DNA from: SM1-50 sp964467345
GTDB taxonomy: Archaea; Thermoplasmatota; E2; DHVEG-1
Length of the DNA stretch: 34,863 nt
NCBI GenBank assembly: GCA_964467345.1
Contig: CAYXPY010000018.1
Span: forward strand, 1-34,863
Direction of reading: 5' to 3'
Of the stretch, positions 23,577-30,671 are shown one piece after another. The notes under the pieces were generated by a model. That model saw nothing but the letters and a program-made list of their open reading frames with translations. It did no database searches and was not told the origin of the DNA. The translations under genes were made by a program, and so were the position numbers. Within the stretch, counting starts at the first letter, position 1, and every line of letters starts with the position of its first letter.

Positions 23577-25130
23577 TCATCCTTTTATGGCATAGGGTTC
23601 ATGTGCTGGATGCCAATCAATTATGAAGCCAGGACGATAGATATTCGTAATTTCTCCAGGGACAAATTGACAAGTGAACCGTGTTTTCACTTTTCCAATT
23701 ATTATTTTTATGAAAAGACCAGCGTCATCATAGTAATTTTGTGTGAATTTGTTGTTTTTAGGAAGAAGATAATGTACCAGGTAGTAAATGTGGTATTGAG
23801 AGTTATTAATAAAATTATTCTCTGAAATTGTATTGTTGTATGAAAAATCAATATAGATACCAGCATCATTATTCTCGAAACTATTTTTGTGAATGGTGGT
23901 GTAGGAACCTTTTAGATAAATGCCATATTCATGAGTATTATTTATGATATTATCGTGTATGGTGTTTGATTCAGAAAAAGCATCAATAAAAACCCCACAA
24001 TTGCTGTTGAAAATTCTATTATTTGAGATTGTATTTTCAGATGAAAATCCGAGTTGTATTCCATAATCAACATTTGAGATAGTTACGTTCTTTATGTGAC
24101 AATTTGAACAGTCCGCAAGAATCACTTGCCCAGCATCAGATGGAACAACTAGTCCGCTCTCGGATTTATAAAAATAAAGTGGTTTATCGTTGATGAGATT
24201 GTCATTTATAGTGTGGCTTGTCCAATGATTTAATGAAGTACTTTTGAAATGAATACCTTGACCATAGAAGAAATTCATCGTTATTGTTAACGATTCAGAA
24301 TCAAGAATAACAAGTCCGTTACCGTTATTTTTAATGATATTTTCTTTTATCATGTCATGTGATGCGTCTGATTCGATATAAAAAGCAGCTTCACCATTGT
24401 TTTCTATGGTGTTGTCGCTAATCTCATTACCTTTTGTTGCTGCAAGCCAGATCCCTTGCCAGCTGTTATTGTGAATATGGTTCTTTGTGATGATATTGTC
24501 ACGACAGCTGCTTACCCAAATCCCTCTTGGGCTCCCACTGATGTCATTTTCTGATATTATATTGTTAGTAGCGGTATAACTGATTAAAATGCCGCGACCA
24601 CTGTTACTCCGTAAGGTATTGTTGTTGATTTGATTAGTATCTCCTTCAATAAAAATACCACCCCAGAATCCTTGGTTTTCCGCTATTATATTGTTCGTAA
24701 CAATGTTATAGGAAGAATCGGAAGAAATAGACAATCCAAAGCCGTTCGTATAAAAGCTGCTATGTATAAGTGAGAATCCTGAGAAATAGATGTTGCATGT
24801 CTTTAATTGTACGATTGATGTTCTCTCATGTTGACCATCGATAATTGTGGTGTTCTTGTCTTCACCTAAGATCGTTAGGGATTTAGAGATAGCCAAACTT
24901 TCGTTATATGTCCCATGGAAGACGTATACTGTATCACCTTCACTCGCATTATCAATCGCATCTCGAATCCTTGTATAATTCCCAGGCCCGCTCCCACCGA
25001 CGTACAACCAATTCCCTTGGGACGCGGGTCCCTTTTGAGTTTCTGCGACGCAGGGGGATATGCCAATACTTACGAAGAAAAGGAGTATACCAACAACGAT
25101 TGCTTTTTCAATGGACGTTCCTTGTGTCAT
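23577..25130 (-). CDS. Secreted NosD-like right-handed beta-helix protein
   Basis: Third NosD-like paralogue, 517 residues. It has a signal peptide with IVVGILLFFVSIGISPCVA, then WLYVGGSGPGNYTRIRDAID and NASEGDTVYVFHGTY, nearly the same as in the protein at 15733-16746. More than fifteen beta-helix rungs with the pattern N-x-I-x-x-N follow (for example ISENDISGSPRGIWVSS). A break around LINDKPLYFYKSESG is typical of NosD proteins. It ends FIIDWHPAHEPYAIKG, the shared ending. Related exported helices often bind or process polysaccharide, but no catalytic site is evident. The leader before its ATG resembles the one at 18090-18140. The zinc-ribbon gene follows 4 nt after its stop. Confidence 0.88.
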   Translation of the reverse strand: MTQGTSIEKAIVVGILLFFVSIGISPCVAETQKGPASQGNWLYVGGSGPGNYTRIRDAIDNASEGDTVYVFHGTYNESLAISKSLTILGEDKNTTIIDGQHERTSIVQLKTCNIYFSGFSLIHSSFYTNGFGLSISSDSSYNIVTNNIIAENQGFWGGIFIEGDTNQINNNTLRSNSGRGILISYTATNNIISENDISGSPRGIWVSSCRDNIITKNHIHNNSWQGIWLAATKGNEISDNTIENNGEAAFYIESDASHDMIKENIIKNNGNGLVILDSESLTITMNFFYGQGIHFKSTSLNHWTSHTINDNLINDKPLYFYKSESGLVVPSDAGQVILADCSNCHIKNVTISNVDYGIQLGFSSENTISNNRIFNSNCGVFIDAFSESNTIHDNIINNTHEYGIYLKGSYTTIHKNSFENNDAGIYIDFSYNNTISENNFINNSQYHIYYLVHYLLPKNNKFTQNYYDDAGLFIKIIIGKVKTRFTCQFVPGEITNIYRPGFIIDWHPAHEPYAIKG

Positions 25131-25185
25131 GACTTTCCCCCATTGTTCATTTTTTTATAACTTCGTTTTCCCTTAAAAACCTTTG
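25131..25185 (-). promoter_or_regulatory. Promoter/leader conserved with the NosD-like gene at 18089
   Basis: On the minus strand TTTTTAAGGGAAAACGAAG is followed by an A-rich run and GGGGGAAAGTC directly before the ATG. It aligns base for base over most of about 50 nt with the leader at 18090-18140. Confidence 0.5.
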
Positions 25186-25231
25186 TTTTTCTGGTTTCAT
25201 CGTTGATTTTTCTTCTCTACGGGTCGTCAAC

Positions 25232-25240
25232 CTTAATATA
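25232..25240 (+). promoter_or_regulatory. TATA box of the paaK operon
   Basis: CTTAATATA, 31-39 nt before the ATG at 25271, predicting a leader of only a few bases; GGGAG precedes the ATG. Confidence 0.5.
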
Positions 25241-25270
25241 GAATCATTGTATACGTGCCATGGGAGTTCT

Positions 25271-26727
25271 ATGGATCATCTTTTCAACAAGAAAATGGAG
25301 ACACTACAACGCAAGAAGCTCCAGGAGCTGCAGCTGGAGCGGTTACGAAGCACGGTTCATCGGGTGTATGAACATGTTCCGCATTATCAGAAGAAGTTCA
25401 AGGAACTTGGTGTGACCCCAGCGGACATCAAGACACTGGAGGACATCAGGAAGCTACCGTTTACGACAAAGGATGATTTGCGGAAGAATGCACCGTTCGG
25501 GATGATGACGACGTCGTTGGAGGACTGCATCGAGCTGCATGCCTCATCAGGTACGACCGGTGTACCGGTGACCGCATGTTATACTCGTGGTGACCTGGAG
25601 GTCTGGTCTGAGGTCATGGCACGGTGCTTGTCGATGTCTGGTCNNNNNNNNNNNNNNNNNNNNNNNNNNNNNNNNNNNNNNNNNNNNNNNNNNNNNNNNN
25701 NNNNNNNNNNNNNNNNNNNNNNNNNNNNNNNNNNNNNNNNNNNGGTGACCTGGAGGTCTGGTCTGAGGTCATGGCACGGTGCTTGTCGATGTCTGGTCTG
25801 ACGAAAAAAGACGTGTTCCAGAACCCGATCCCATATGGGACGTTCACCGGTGCCTTTGGGTTCCATTATGGGGCGCAGAAGATCGGGGCGTTGGTGATCC
25901 CCTCTGGGCAGGGGCAGTCTGAGCGGCAGATCAAGCTGATGGATTATTATGGGACGACGTTTATTTCAGGGGTCGCCTCGTATGCGATGCGCCTGGGGCA
26001 AGTGGCCGTGGAGATGGGTCTTGATCCGAAGAAGTTGCATGTGCGCAACGGCTTGTTCGGCGCGGAGATGTTCACCCCTGGTCTGAAGAAACGGATCATG
26101 GAAACCTGGGATATGGATGTGCATGATATCTATGGTCTGACGGAGATGTGCGGTCCTGGGGTGTCTACGGACTGTGACCAGCATGACGGGTTGCATCTCT
26201 GGGAGGATCATTTCTTTGTGGAATGCGTCGACCCACTGACGCTTGAACCGGTCGGGGTCGAGGAGGAAGGTGAGATTGTTCTGACGACGTTGACGAAGGA
26301 GGGTATGCCGTTGCTGCGGTACCGGACACGGGATATCGCGAAGTTGTATGATCAAGCGGTGTGTTCGTGTGGTCGGACGCATGTGCGTCATTCGATGATC
26401 AAGGGGCGGTCTGATGATATGGTCATCATCCGAGGGACCAACATCTACCCGGGTCAGGTGGAGTCTGTCCTGATGAACAACCAGTTGGTGGGGGGGAACT
26501 GGCGGATGGTGCTGACCACGGAAAATGATGTTGACATGCTCACCGTGGAGGTGGAGACAAAGCAGCGGCTGAGTCTGGCGGACACCGAGCAGCTTGCTGG
26601 GAAACTAAAAAGCGACATCCAATCCGTTATCGTGTTCACCCCGCGGGTGGATGTGCTGCCGCCCAACACCATCCTCGAAACAGGTTTAAAGGCAAAACGG
26701 GTTATCGATAACCGTCAGAAGGAGTAA
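25271..26727 (+). CDS. paaK: Phenylacetate-CoA ligase-type adenylate-forming enzyme (contains a false assembly gap)
   Basis: Member of the ANL superfamily that activates an aryl (or other) acid with ATP and CoA. It shows the P-loop-like LHASSGTTGVPV, the Y-G-L-T-E motif in HDIYGLTEMCGPG, RYRTRDIA, the GRSDDMVIIRGTNIYP hinge and a C-terminal AMP-binding domain ending with a lysine-rich LKAKRV. The 100 N inside the gene are flanked by the same 55 bases on both sides. Merging the copies removes 155 nt and leaves one open frame of 433 residues, the normal PaaK length, so the gene is very probably intact. The start at 25271 fits the MDHLFNKKMETL opening; an in-frame start at 25247 is less likely. 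The specific substrate is inferred only. Confidence 0.9.
25589..25798. other. Scaffold gap of 100 N flanked by a 55-bp duplicate
   Basis: Bases 25589-25643 and 25744-25798 are identical, beginning GGTGACCTGGAGGTC, and the run of N between them (25644-25743) has the conventional fixed length of 100. This is the pattern of two contigs whose ends overlap but were joined with a placeholder gap. It is not a biological repeat. Confidence 0.93.
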
Positions 26728-26730
26728 GAT

Positions 26731-27390
26731 ATGAACACGGTTGTGAAGCACCTGCTTTCGGGCAGGTCTGGTGCGCTTGCAGAAAACGAGGTAAAGGATC
26801 TCATGCGTGCGTATGGGATTGCGACGACACAGTACCAGGTGGTTCGATCGGAGAAGGACCTTGAGAGACTCTCTGTGCGTTTTCCGGTCGCCCTGAAGGT
26901 CTGTTCATCGAAAATCCTGCATAAGACCGATGTGGGCGGTGTGAGGTTGAATATTCGGGATGCTGGTGAGTTGAAAGAGGCGTTCAAGGAGTTCCGCCGG
27001 AAGTTCCCCGCTGAGGATCTTTTGGTGGATCAGATGGAGGAGAAAGGAGTGGAGATGATCGTCGGTCTGGTGCAGGACCCCAGTTTCGGTCTGTCCATCA
27101 TGTGTGGGATAGGGGGGATCTTCACGGAGTTGTACAAGGATGTGTCGTTCCGTGTGGTACCGATCGATGAGTATGATGCTGCTCAGATGGTTGGGGAGCT
27201 GAAGGGTAAGAAGCTGCTGGAGGGGTTCCGCGGGATGAAGGCGGACAAGCAGCTGTTTATTGAGTTGGTATTGAAGGTCTCACGGCTGGGTGAGGAGCTC
27301 ATTGATCAGGTTGATCAGATGGACCTCAACCCGGTGTTTGTGTATACGGATCGCATCTGTGTCGTGGATGCGAAACTTCTCTTAAAATAA
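26731..27390 (+). CDS. ADP-forming acyl-CoA synthetase, beta (ATP-grasp) subunit
   Basis: Subunit of the archaeal enzyme that converts acyl-CoA, ADP and phosphate to acid, CoA and ATP, the energy-saving step of peptide fermentation. The 219-residue protein is an ATP-grasp domain. The nucleotide site is formed by VALKVCSSKILHKTDVGGV, EMIVGLVQDPSFG, GGIFTELYKDVSFRVVPI and a metal-binding DLNPVFV near the end. Length matches stand-alone beta subunits; the CoA-binding alpha subunit is not in the window and must be encoded elsewhere. It starts 3 nt after paaK and is followed by ahcY after 23 nt, so the three form one operon. Confidence 0.92.
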   Translation: MNTVVKHLLSGRSGALAENEVKDLMRAYGIATTQYQVVRSEKDLERLSVRFPVALKVCSSKILHKTDVGGVRLNIRDAGELKEAFKEFRRKFPAEDLLVDQMEEKGVEMIVGLVQDPSFGLSIMCGIGGIFTELYKDVSFRVVPIDEYDAAQMVGELKGKKLLEGFRGMKADKQLFIELVLKVSRLGEELIDQVDQMDLNPVFVYTDRICVVDAKLLLK

Positions 27391-27413
27391 CGATCATGGT
27401 GGAGTAGAGTGTC

Positions 27414-28832
27414 ATGAAAGCAGCACAGAAAATTGCATACAAGGTCAAGGATATCAGCCTTGCAGGGCTTGGTCGGAAGGAAATACAGATCGCGGAAAAG
27501 GAGATGCCTGGGCTTATGGCGGTCCGGGAGAAGTATGGTCCCCGGAAGCCGTTGAAAGGGGCGCGGATCTCCGGTAGTCTGCATATGACGGTGCAGACCG
27601 CGGTGCTCATTGAGACGTTACGGGCGCTTGGTGCGCAGGTCCGGTGGGCAAGCTGCAATATCTTCTCGACGCAGGATCATGCGGCTGCGGCGATAGCCAA
27701 AGCCGGTGTGCCGGTGTTCGCCTGGAAGGGGGAGAGTCTTGCGGAGTACTGGTGGTGTACGCAGCAGGCCCTTGATTTTGGGGACGGGAAAGGTCCTGAG
27801 TTGATCGTGGATGATGGCGGGGATGCGACGTTGATGGTGCATAAGGGTGTCGAGGTGGAGAAGACCCCATCGCTTCTCAAGAAAGATTATTCCAAGGAAG
27901 GAAAGGATTTCGAGGAGCTGATGAAGTTGTTGAAGCAGATTCACACGAAGGATCCTACCTACTGGTCTACCCGGGTCACACAGATCCGGGGGGTGTCTGA
28001 GGAGACGACGACCGGGGTGCATCGGTTGTATCAAATGCTTGAGGCGAGGTCTTTGTTGTTTCCCGCGTTCAATGTGAATGATTCGGTGACGAAATCAAAG
28101 TTCGATAACCTGTACGGGTGTCGGGAGAGTCTGGCTGATGGGATCAAGCGGGCTACGGATGTGATGGTCGCTGGCAAGACCGTGGTGGTCTGCGGGTATG
28201 GTGATGTCGGCAAGGGGTGTTGTCAGTCGATGCGTGGGTTCGGTGCCCGGGTGATTGTGACCGAGGTCGATCCGATTTGTGCGTTGCAGGCGGTCATGGA
28301 AGGCTATGAGGTCAAGACCGTGGAGGAGTGCCTGTCTGAGGGGAACATTTATGTGACTGCGACTGGGTGTAAGGATGTGATCACGCTAGCTCATATGAAG
28401 GGGATGCGTGACCAGGCGATTGTCTGTAACATCGGTCATTTTGACCATGAGATCCAGGTCGGGAAGTTGGATGATGCAAAGGGAGTGAAGAAGGTTCCAA
28501 TCAAACCGCAGGTGGATAAGTATGTGTTCCCTGATGGTCATGAGATTTTTGTTCTGGCGGAGGGTCGGTTGGTGAACCTGGGCTGTGCGCATGGGCATCC
28601 GAGTTTTGTGATGAGTAATTCGTTCACGAACCAGGTGCTTGCGCAGATGGAGCTGTGGCAGAAGAAGCATCCGGTGGGGGTGTATATGCTACCGAAGATT
28701 CTTGATGAGGAGGTCGCACGCTTGCATCTGGGGAAGCTTGGGGTGCGACTGACGAAATTAAGTAAAGAGCAGGCTGCGTATATCGGTGTGCCGGTGAACG
28801 GTCCGTATAAGCCTAATCATTATCGGTACTAA
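27414..28832 (+). CDS. ahcY: Adenosylhomocysteinase (long bacterial/eukaryotic form)
   Basis: NAD-dependent hydrolase that splits S-adenosylhomocysteine into adenosine and homocysteine, relieving product inhibition of methyltransferases. In this 472-residue protein the substrate site appears as GSLHMTVQTAVL and STQDHAAAAI, and VDDGGDATLMVHKG is conserved. The NAD motif is VCGYGDVGKGC, and NIGHFDHEI and HPSFVMSNSFTNQVLAQ follow. Two traits mark the long form: an insertion of about 40 residues after HKG (KTPSLLKKDYSKEGKDFEEL onward) and the C-terminal KPNHYRY, which reaches into the neighbouring subunit's NAD site. Most archaeal enzymes are shorter and lack both, which suggests transfer from bacteria. 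It is the last gene of the paaK operon, preceded by GGTGGAG. Confidence 0.96.
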   Translation: MKAAQKIAYKVKDISLAGLGRKEIQIAEKEMPGLMAVREKYGPRKPLKGARISGSLHMTVQTAVLIETLRALGAQVRWASCNIFSTQDHAAAAIAKAGVPVFAWKGESLAEYWWCTQQALDFGDGKGPELIVDDGGDATLMVHKGVEVEKTPSLLKKDYSKEGKDFEELMKLLKQIHTKDPTYWSTRVTQIRGVSEETTTGVHRLYQMLEARSLLFPAFNVNDSVTKSKFDNLYGCRESLADGIKRATDVMVAGKTVVVCGYGDVGKGCCQSMRGFGARVIVTEVDPICALQAVMEGYEVKTVEECLSEGNIYVTATGCKDVITLAHMKGMRDQAIVCNIGHFDHEIQVGKLDDAKGVKKVPIKPQVDKYVFPDGHEIFVLAEGRLVNLGCAHGHPSFVMSNSFTNQVLAQMELWQKKHPVGVYMLPKILDEEVARLHLGKLGVRLTKLSKEQAAYIGVPVNGPYKPNHYRY

Positions 28833-29000
28833 CGAAACAGCGTCTTTTCAGGCAGAAAAAGAGAAATAAAAAAAAAATATAGGTGAAAGGAGGAAGGGGG
28901 ATTGATCATGAATAGAGGAATTTCCTTCTTTCAATTTTTATCCATACGTCGGATAATTCGTCTTCCCGATAATCGTCGATGACGTTACACATAGTTATTA

Positions 29001-29008
29001 TTATATAC
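29001..29008 (+). promoter_or_regulatory. TATA-like box of the TraB-family gene
   Basis: TTATATAC. Transcription would begin near 29030, which leaves the TTG at 29010 outside the mRNA and supports the ATG at 29115 as start. Confidence 0.4.
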
Positions 29009-29114
29009 TTTGTACTATTTAATATTGTCGATTCTTATATCGACGATTGACGAAAAATGGAGTGGTTTCAACGCATACGTTAAAGAAAGCCCAACGCATT
29101 TGCCGCCCACAACT

Positions 29115-29846
29115 ATGATCACCCTCATCGGAACCGGCCATGTCTTCAACCTCAGCGCAGCGCTCCTTGCCACCTTCGACGAGAAACAACCCCAGGTCAT
29201 CGGCGTCGAACTCGACCCCCAACGATACCAAGCCATCCTCCTGCGAAACACCGACCCCACCTCCTATCAAAACGCACGAAAAAACCTCCCACTCATCTAC
29301 AGGCTCCTTGCCCAATTCCAAGAAAGCATGGCAGAGCAATACGGCGTCAACGCCGGAGACGAAATGCTCTCCGCAGTCACCTACGCCCACTCACACCAAC
29401 TCCCCGTCGCCTTCATCGACACCAACGCCCAATCCCTCTTCACCACCATGTGGAAGACCATGCCGTTTTTCGAAAAACTCCGCTTGCTTTTCTCCGGCTT
29501 CGGAGGCCTGTTCGTCAGCAAGAAACGAGTCGAACAGGAGCTGAAGAACTACCAGCAGAACTACGACGTCTACCTCGAGGAAATCGGCAGGAAGTTCCCC
29601 ACCATCAAAAAAACACTCATCGACGACCGCAACACCCACATGCTGAACAGACTCATCGAGCTACACGGCCAATATCAACGCATCGTCGCCTGCGTCGGAG
29701 ACGGACACGTTCCAGGCATCTCACAGCTACTGGAACAAAAACAGATCCCATTTGAGACGATCCGGTTACAGCAACTCCAAAGCTATCAACCACCGCAGAC
29801 CGATGGAACAAGTGCTCATTTCTCCATCAACTATCAACCCCTTTAA
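29115..29846 (+). CDS. TraB/GumN-family protein
   Basis: The family includes enterococcal TraB, the pheromone-shutdown protein, and is related to TIKI metalloproteases; the archaeal role is unknown. The 243-residue protein opens with MITLIGTGHVFNLSAAL, whose GTGHV matches the conserved G-x-x-H region. VIGVELDPQRY carries the conserved acidic residues, and a C-terminal CVGDGHVPGISQLL matches the second GxGH motif. A DDRNTHMLNRL segment is also typical. The frame is open from a TTG at 29010, but the conserved part starts at 29115. Base use is C-rich at third positions, unlike the G/T-rich use of the paaK operon just upstream. A decayed copy of its 3' end lies at 32711-32807. Confidence 0.87.
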   Translation: MITLIGTGHVFNLSAALLATFDEKQPQVIGVELDPQRYQAILLRNTDPTSYQNARKNLPLIYRLLAQFQESMAEQYGVNAGDEMLSAVTYAHSHQLPVAFIDTNAQSLFTTMWKTMPFFEKLRLLFSGFGGLFVSKKRVEQELKNYQQNYDVYLEEIGRKFPTIKKTLIDDRNTHMLNRLIELHGQYQRIVACVGDGHVPGISQLLEQKQIPFETIRLQQLQSYQPPQTDGTSAHFSINYQPL

Positions 29847-29918
29847 TACATGTAATTTCTAAGGGTCATCACTCACATCTAGCCCTGGAGTACTCTCTTC
29901 TTATCATCCTGCGAAAGG

Positions 29919-29925
29919 TTTAATA
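29919..29925 (+). promoter_or_regulatory. TATA-like box of trkA
   Basis: TTTAATA about 50 nt before the trkA ATG at 29974; a weak but well-placed element. Confidence 0.35.
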
Positions 29926-29973
29926 CCACTCGTAAATTACACGCAGCCTAGACAACACAGATGTTGGATTCCT

Positions 29974-30627
29974 ATGTATATTGTTATCGTCGGGGCTTCT
30001 GGTATCGGCAAGCGGTTAACTGAGCTTGCGTTAAGCGAGAAACATCATAACGTCGTCGTCATCGATAAAAACGAGGAACGATGTGAGTACATCGCTCGTA
30101 AGTTCGATGCCATCGCCATAAACGCTGATGCGACACAAGAAGAGACCCTTGATGAACTTGACATCAAAAAAGCAGATGTCCTCATCGCCACCACAACCGA
30201 TGATGCCACAAACCTCCTCGTCGTCTCCCTAGCAAAAAACAGGGGTGTCAAAAACCTCATCGCCGTGGTCAACCAAGAGGAAAGCAAACCACTCTACATG
30301 GAAAAAGGAGTCAAGATCATCAACAAACCAGACGTCGTCGTCGCAGAGATGATTTACACCTGCATCAAACACCCCACCATCGAAGGCTTCTTAAACGTTG
30401 ATAATTACGCCGAGGTCGTCAGACTGCCACTTCTTCAAAAATCATCCTTCGTCCAGAAGACGATTACCGACATCTGGACGCAACACAAAAGCCTGGTCAT
30501 CGCCATCGAACGAGACGATCGGTTCATCATCCCCACCGGTGACCTTACGTTACGCGGTGGTGACATCATCACCATCATCGTGGAAAAAGACCGGGTCGAT
30601 AAAGTCGTCAATATGTTCTCTGATTAA
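29974..30627 (+). CDS. trkA: Potassium uptake regulatory protein TrkA (KTN/RCK)
   Basis: Cytoplasmic nucleotide-binding subunit that gates the TrkH/KtrB K+ channel. The 217-residue protein has an N-terminal RCK_N Rossmann domain beginning MYIVIVGASGIGKRL, where the usual GxGxxG loop reads GASGIG. The ribose-binding acidic residue is in VVVIDKNEERC, and NADATQEETLDE and LIATTTDDATNLL follow. The C-terminal RCK_C domain runs from about 140 to the end and includes GDLTLRGGDIITIIV. Length fits single-unit archaeal TrkA. The cognate channel gene trkH lies convergent just downstream, so the pair is linked but transcribed from separate promoters. Confidence 0.95.
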   Translation: MYIVIVGASGIGKRLTELALSEKHHNVVVIDKNEERCEYIARKFDAIAINADATQEETLDELDIKKADVLIATTTDDATNLLVVSLAKNRGVKNLIAVVNQEESKPLYMEKGVKIINKPDVVVAEMIYTCIKHPTIEGFLNVDNYAEVVRLPLLQKSSFVQKTITDIWTQHKSLVIAIERDDRFIIPTGDLTLRGGDIITIIVEKDRVDKVVNMFSD

Positions 30628-30652
30628 GATATTTCATTTTTTTTTTCTTTTT
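30628..30652. terminator. T-rich terminator between trkA and trkH
   Basis: A T run of ten and a second shorter one directly after the trkA stop codon, in the 44 nt between two convergent genes. It ends trkA; on the opposite strand the run is A-rich. Confidence 0.5.
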
Positions 30653-30671
30653 ATGAAAACACAGGATTCCA

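Noticed and set aside
25589..25798. 55-bp direct repeat as a possible att site or transposon footprint
   Set aside because: The copies flank a fixed 100-N run inside an otherwise intact gene; an assembly overlap explains everything.
28908..28982. 24-codon frame after GGAGGAAGGGGG downstream of ahcY
   Set aside because: A strong ribosome-site-like sequence precedes it, but the peptide (MNRGISFFQFLSIRRIIR onward) shows no domain and there is no promoter of its own; too short to support.
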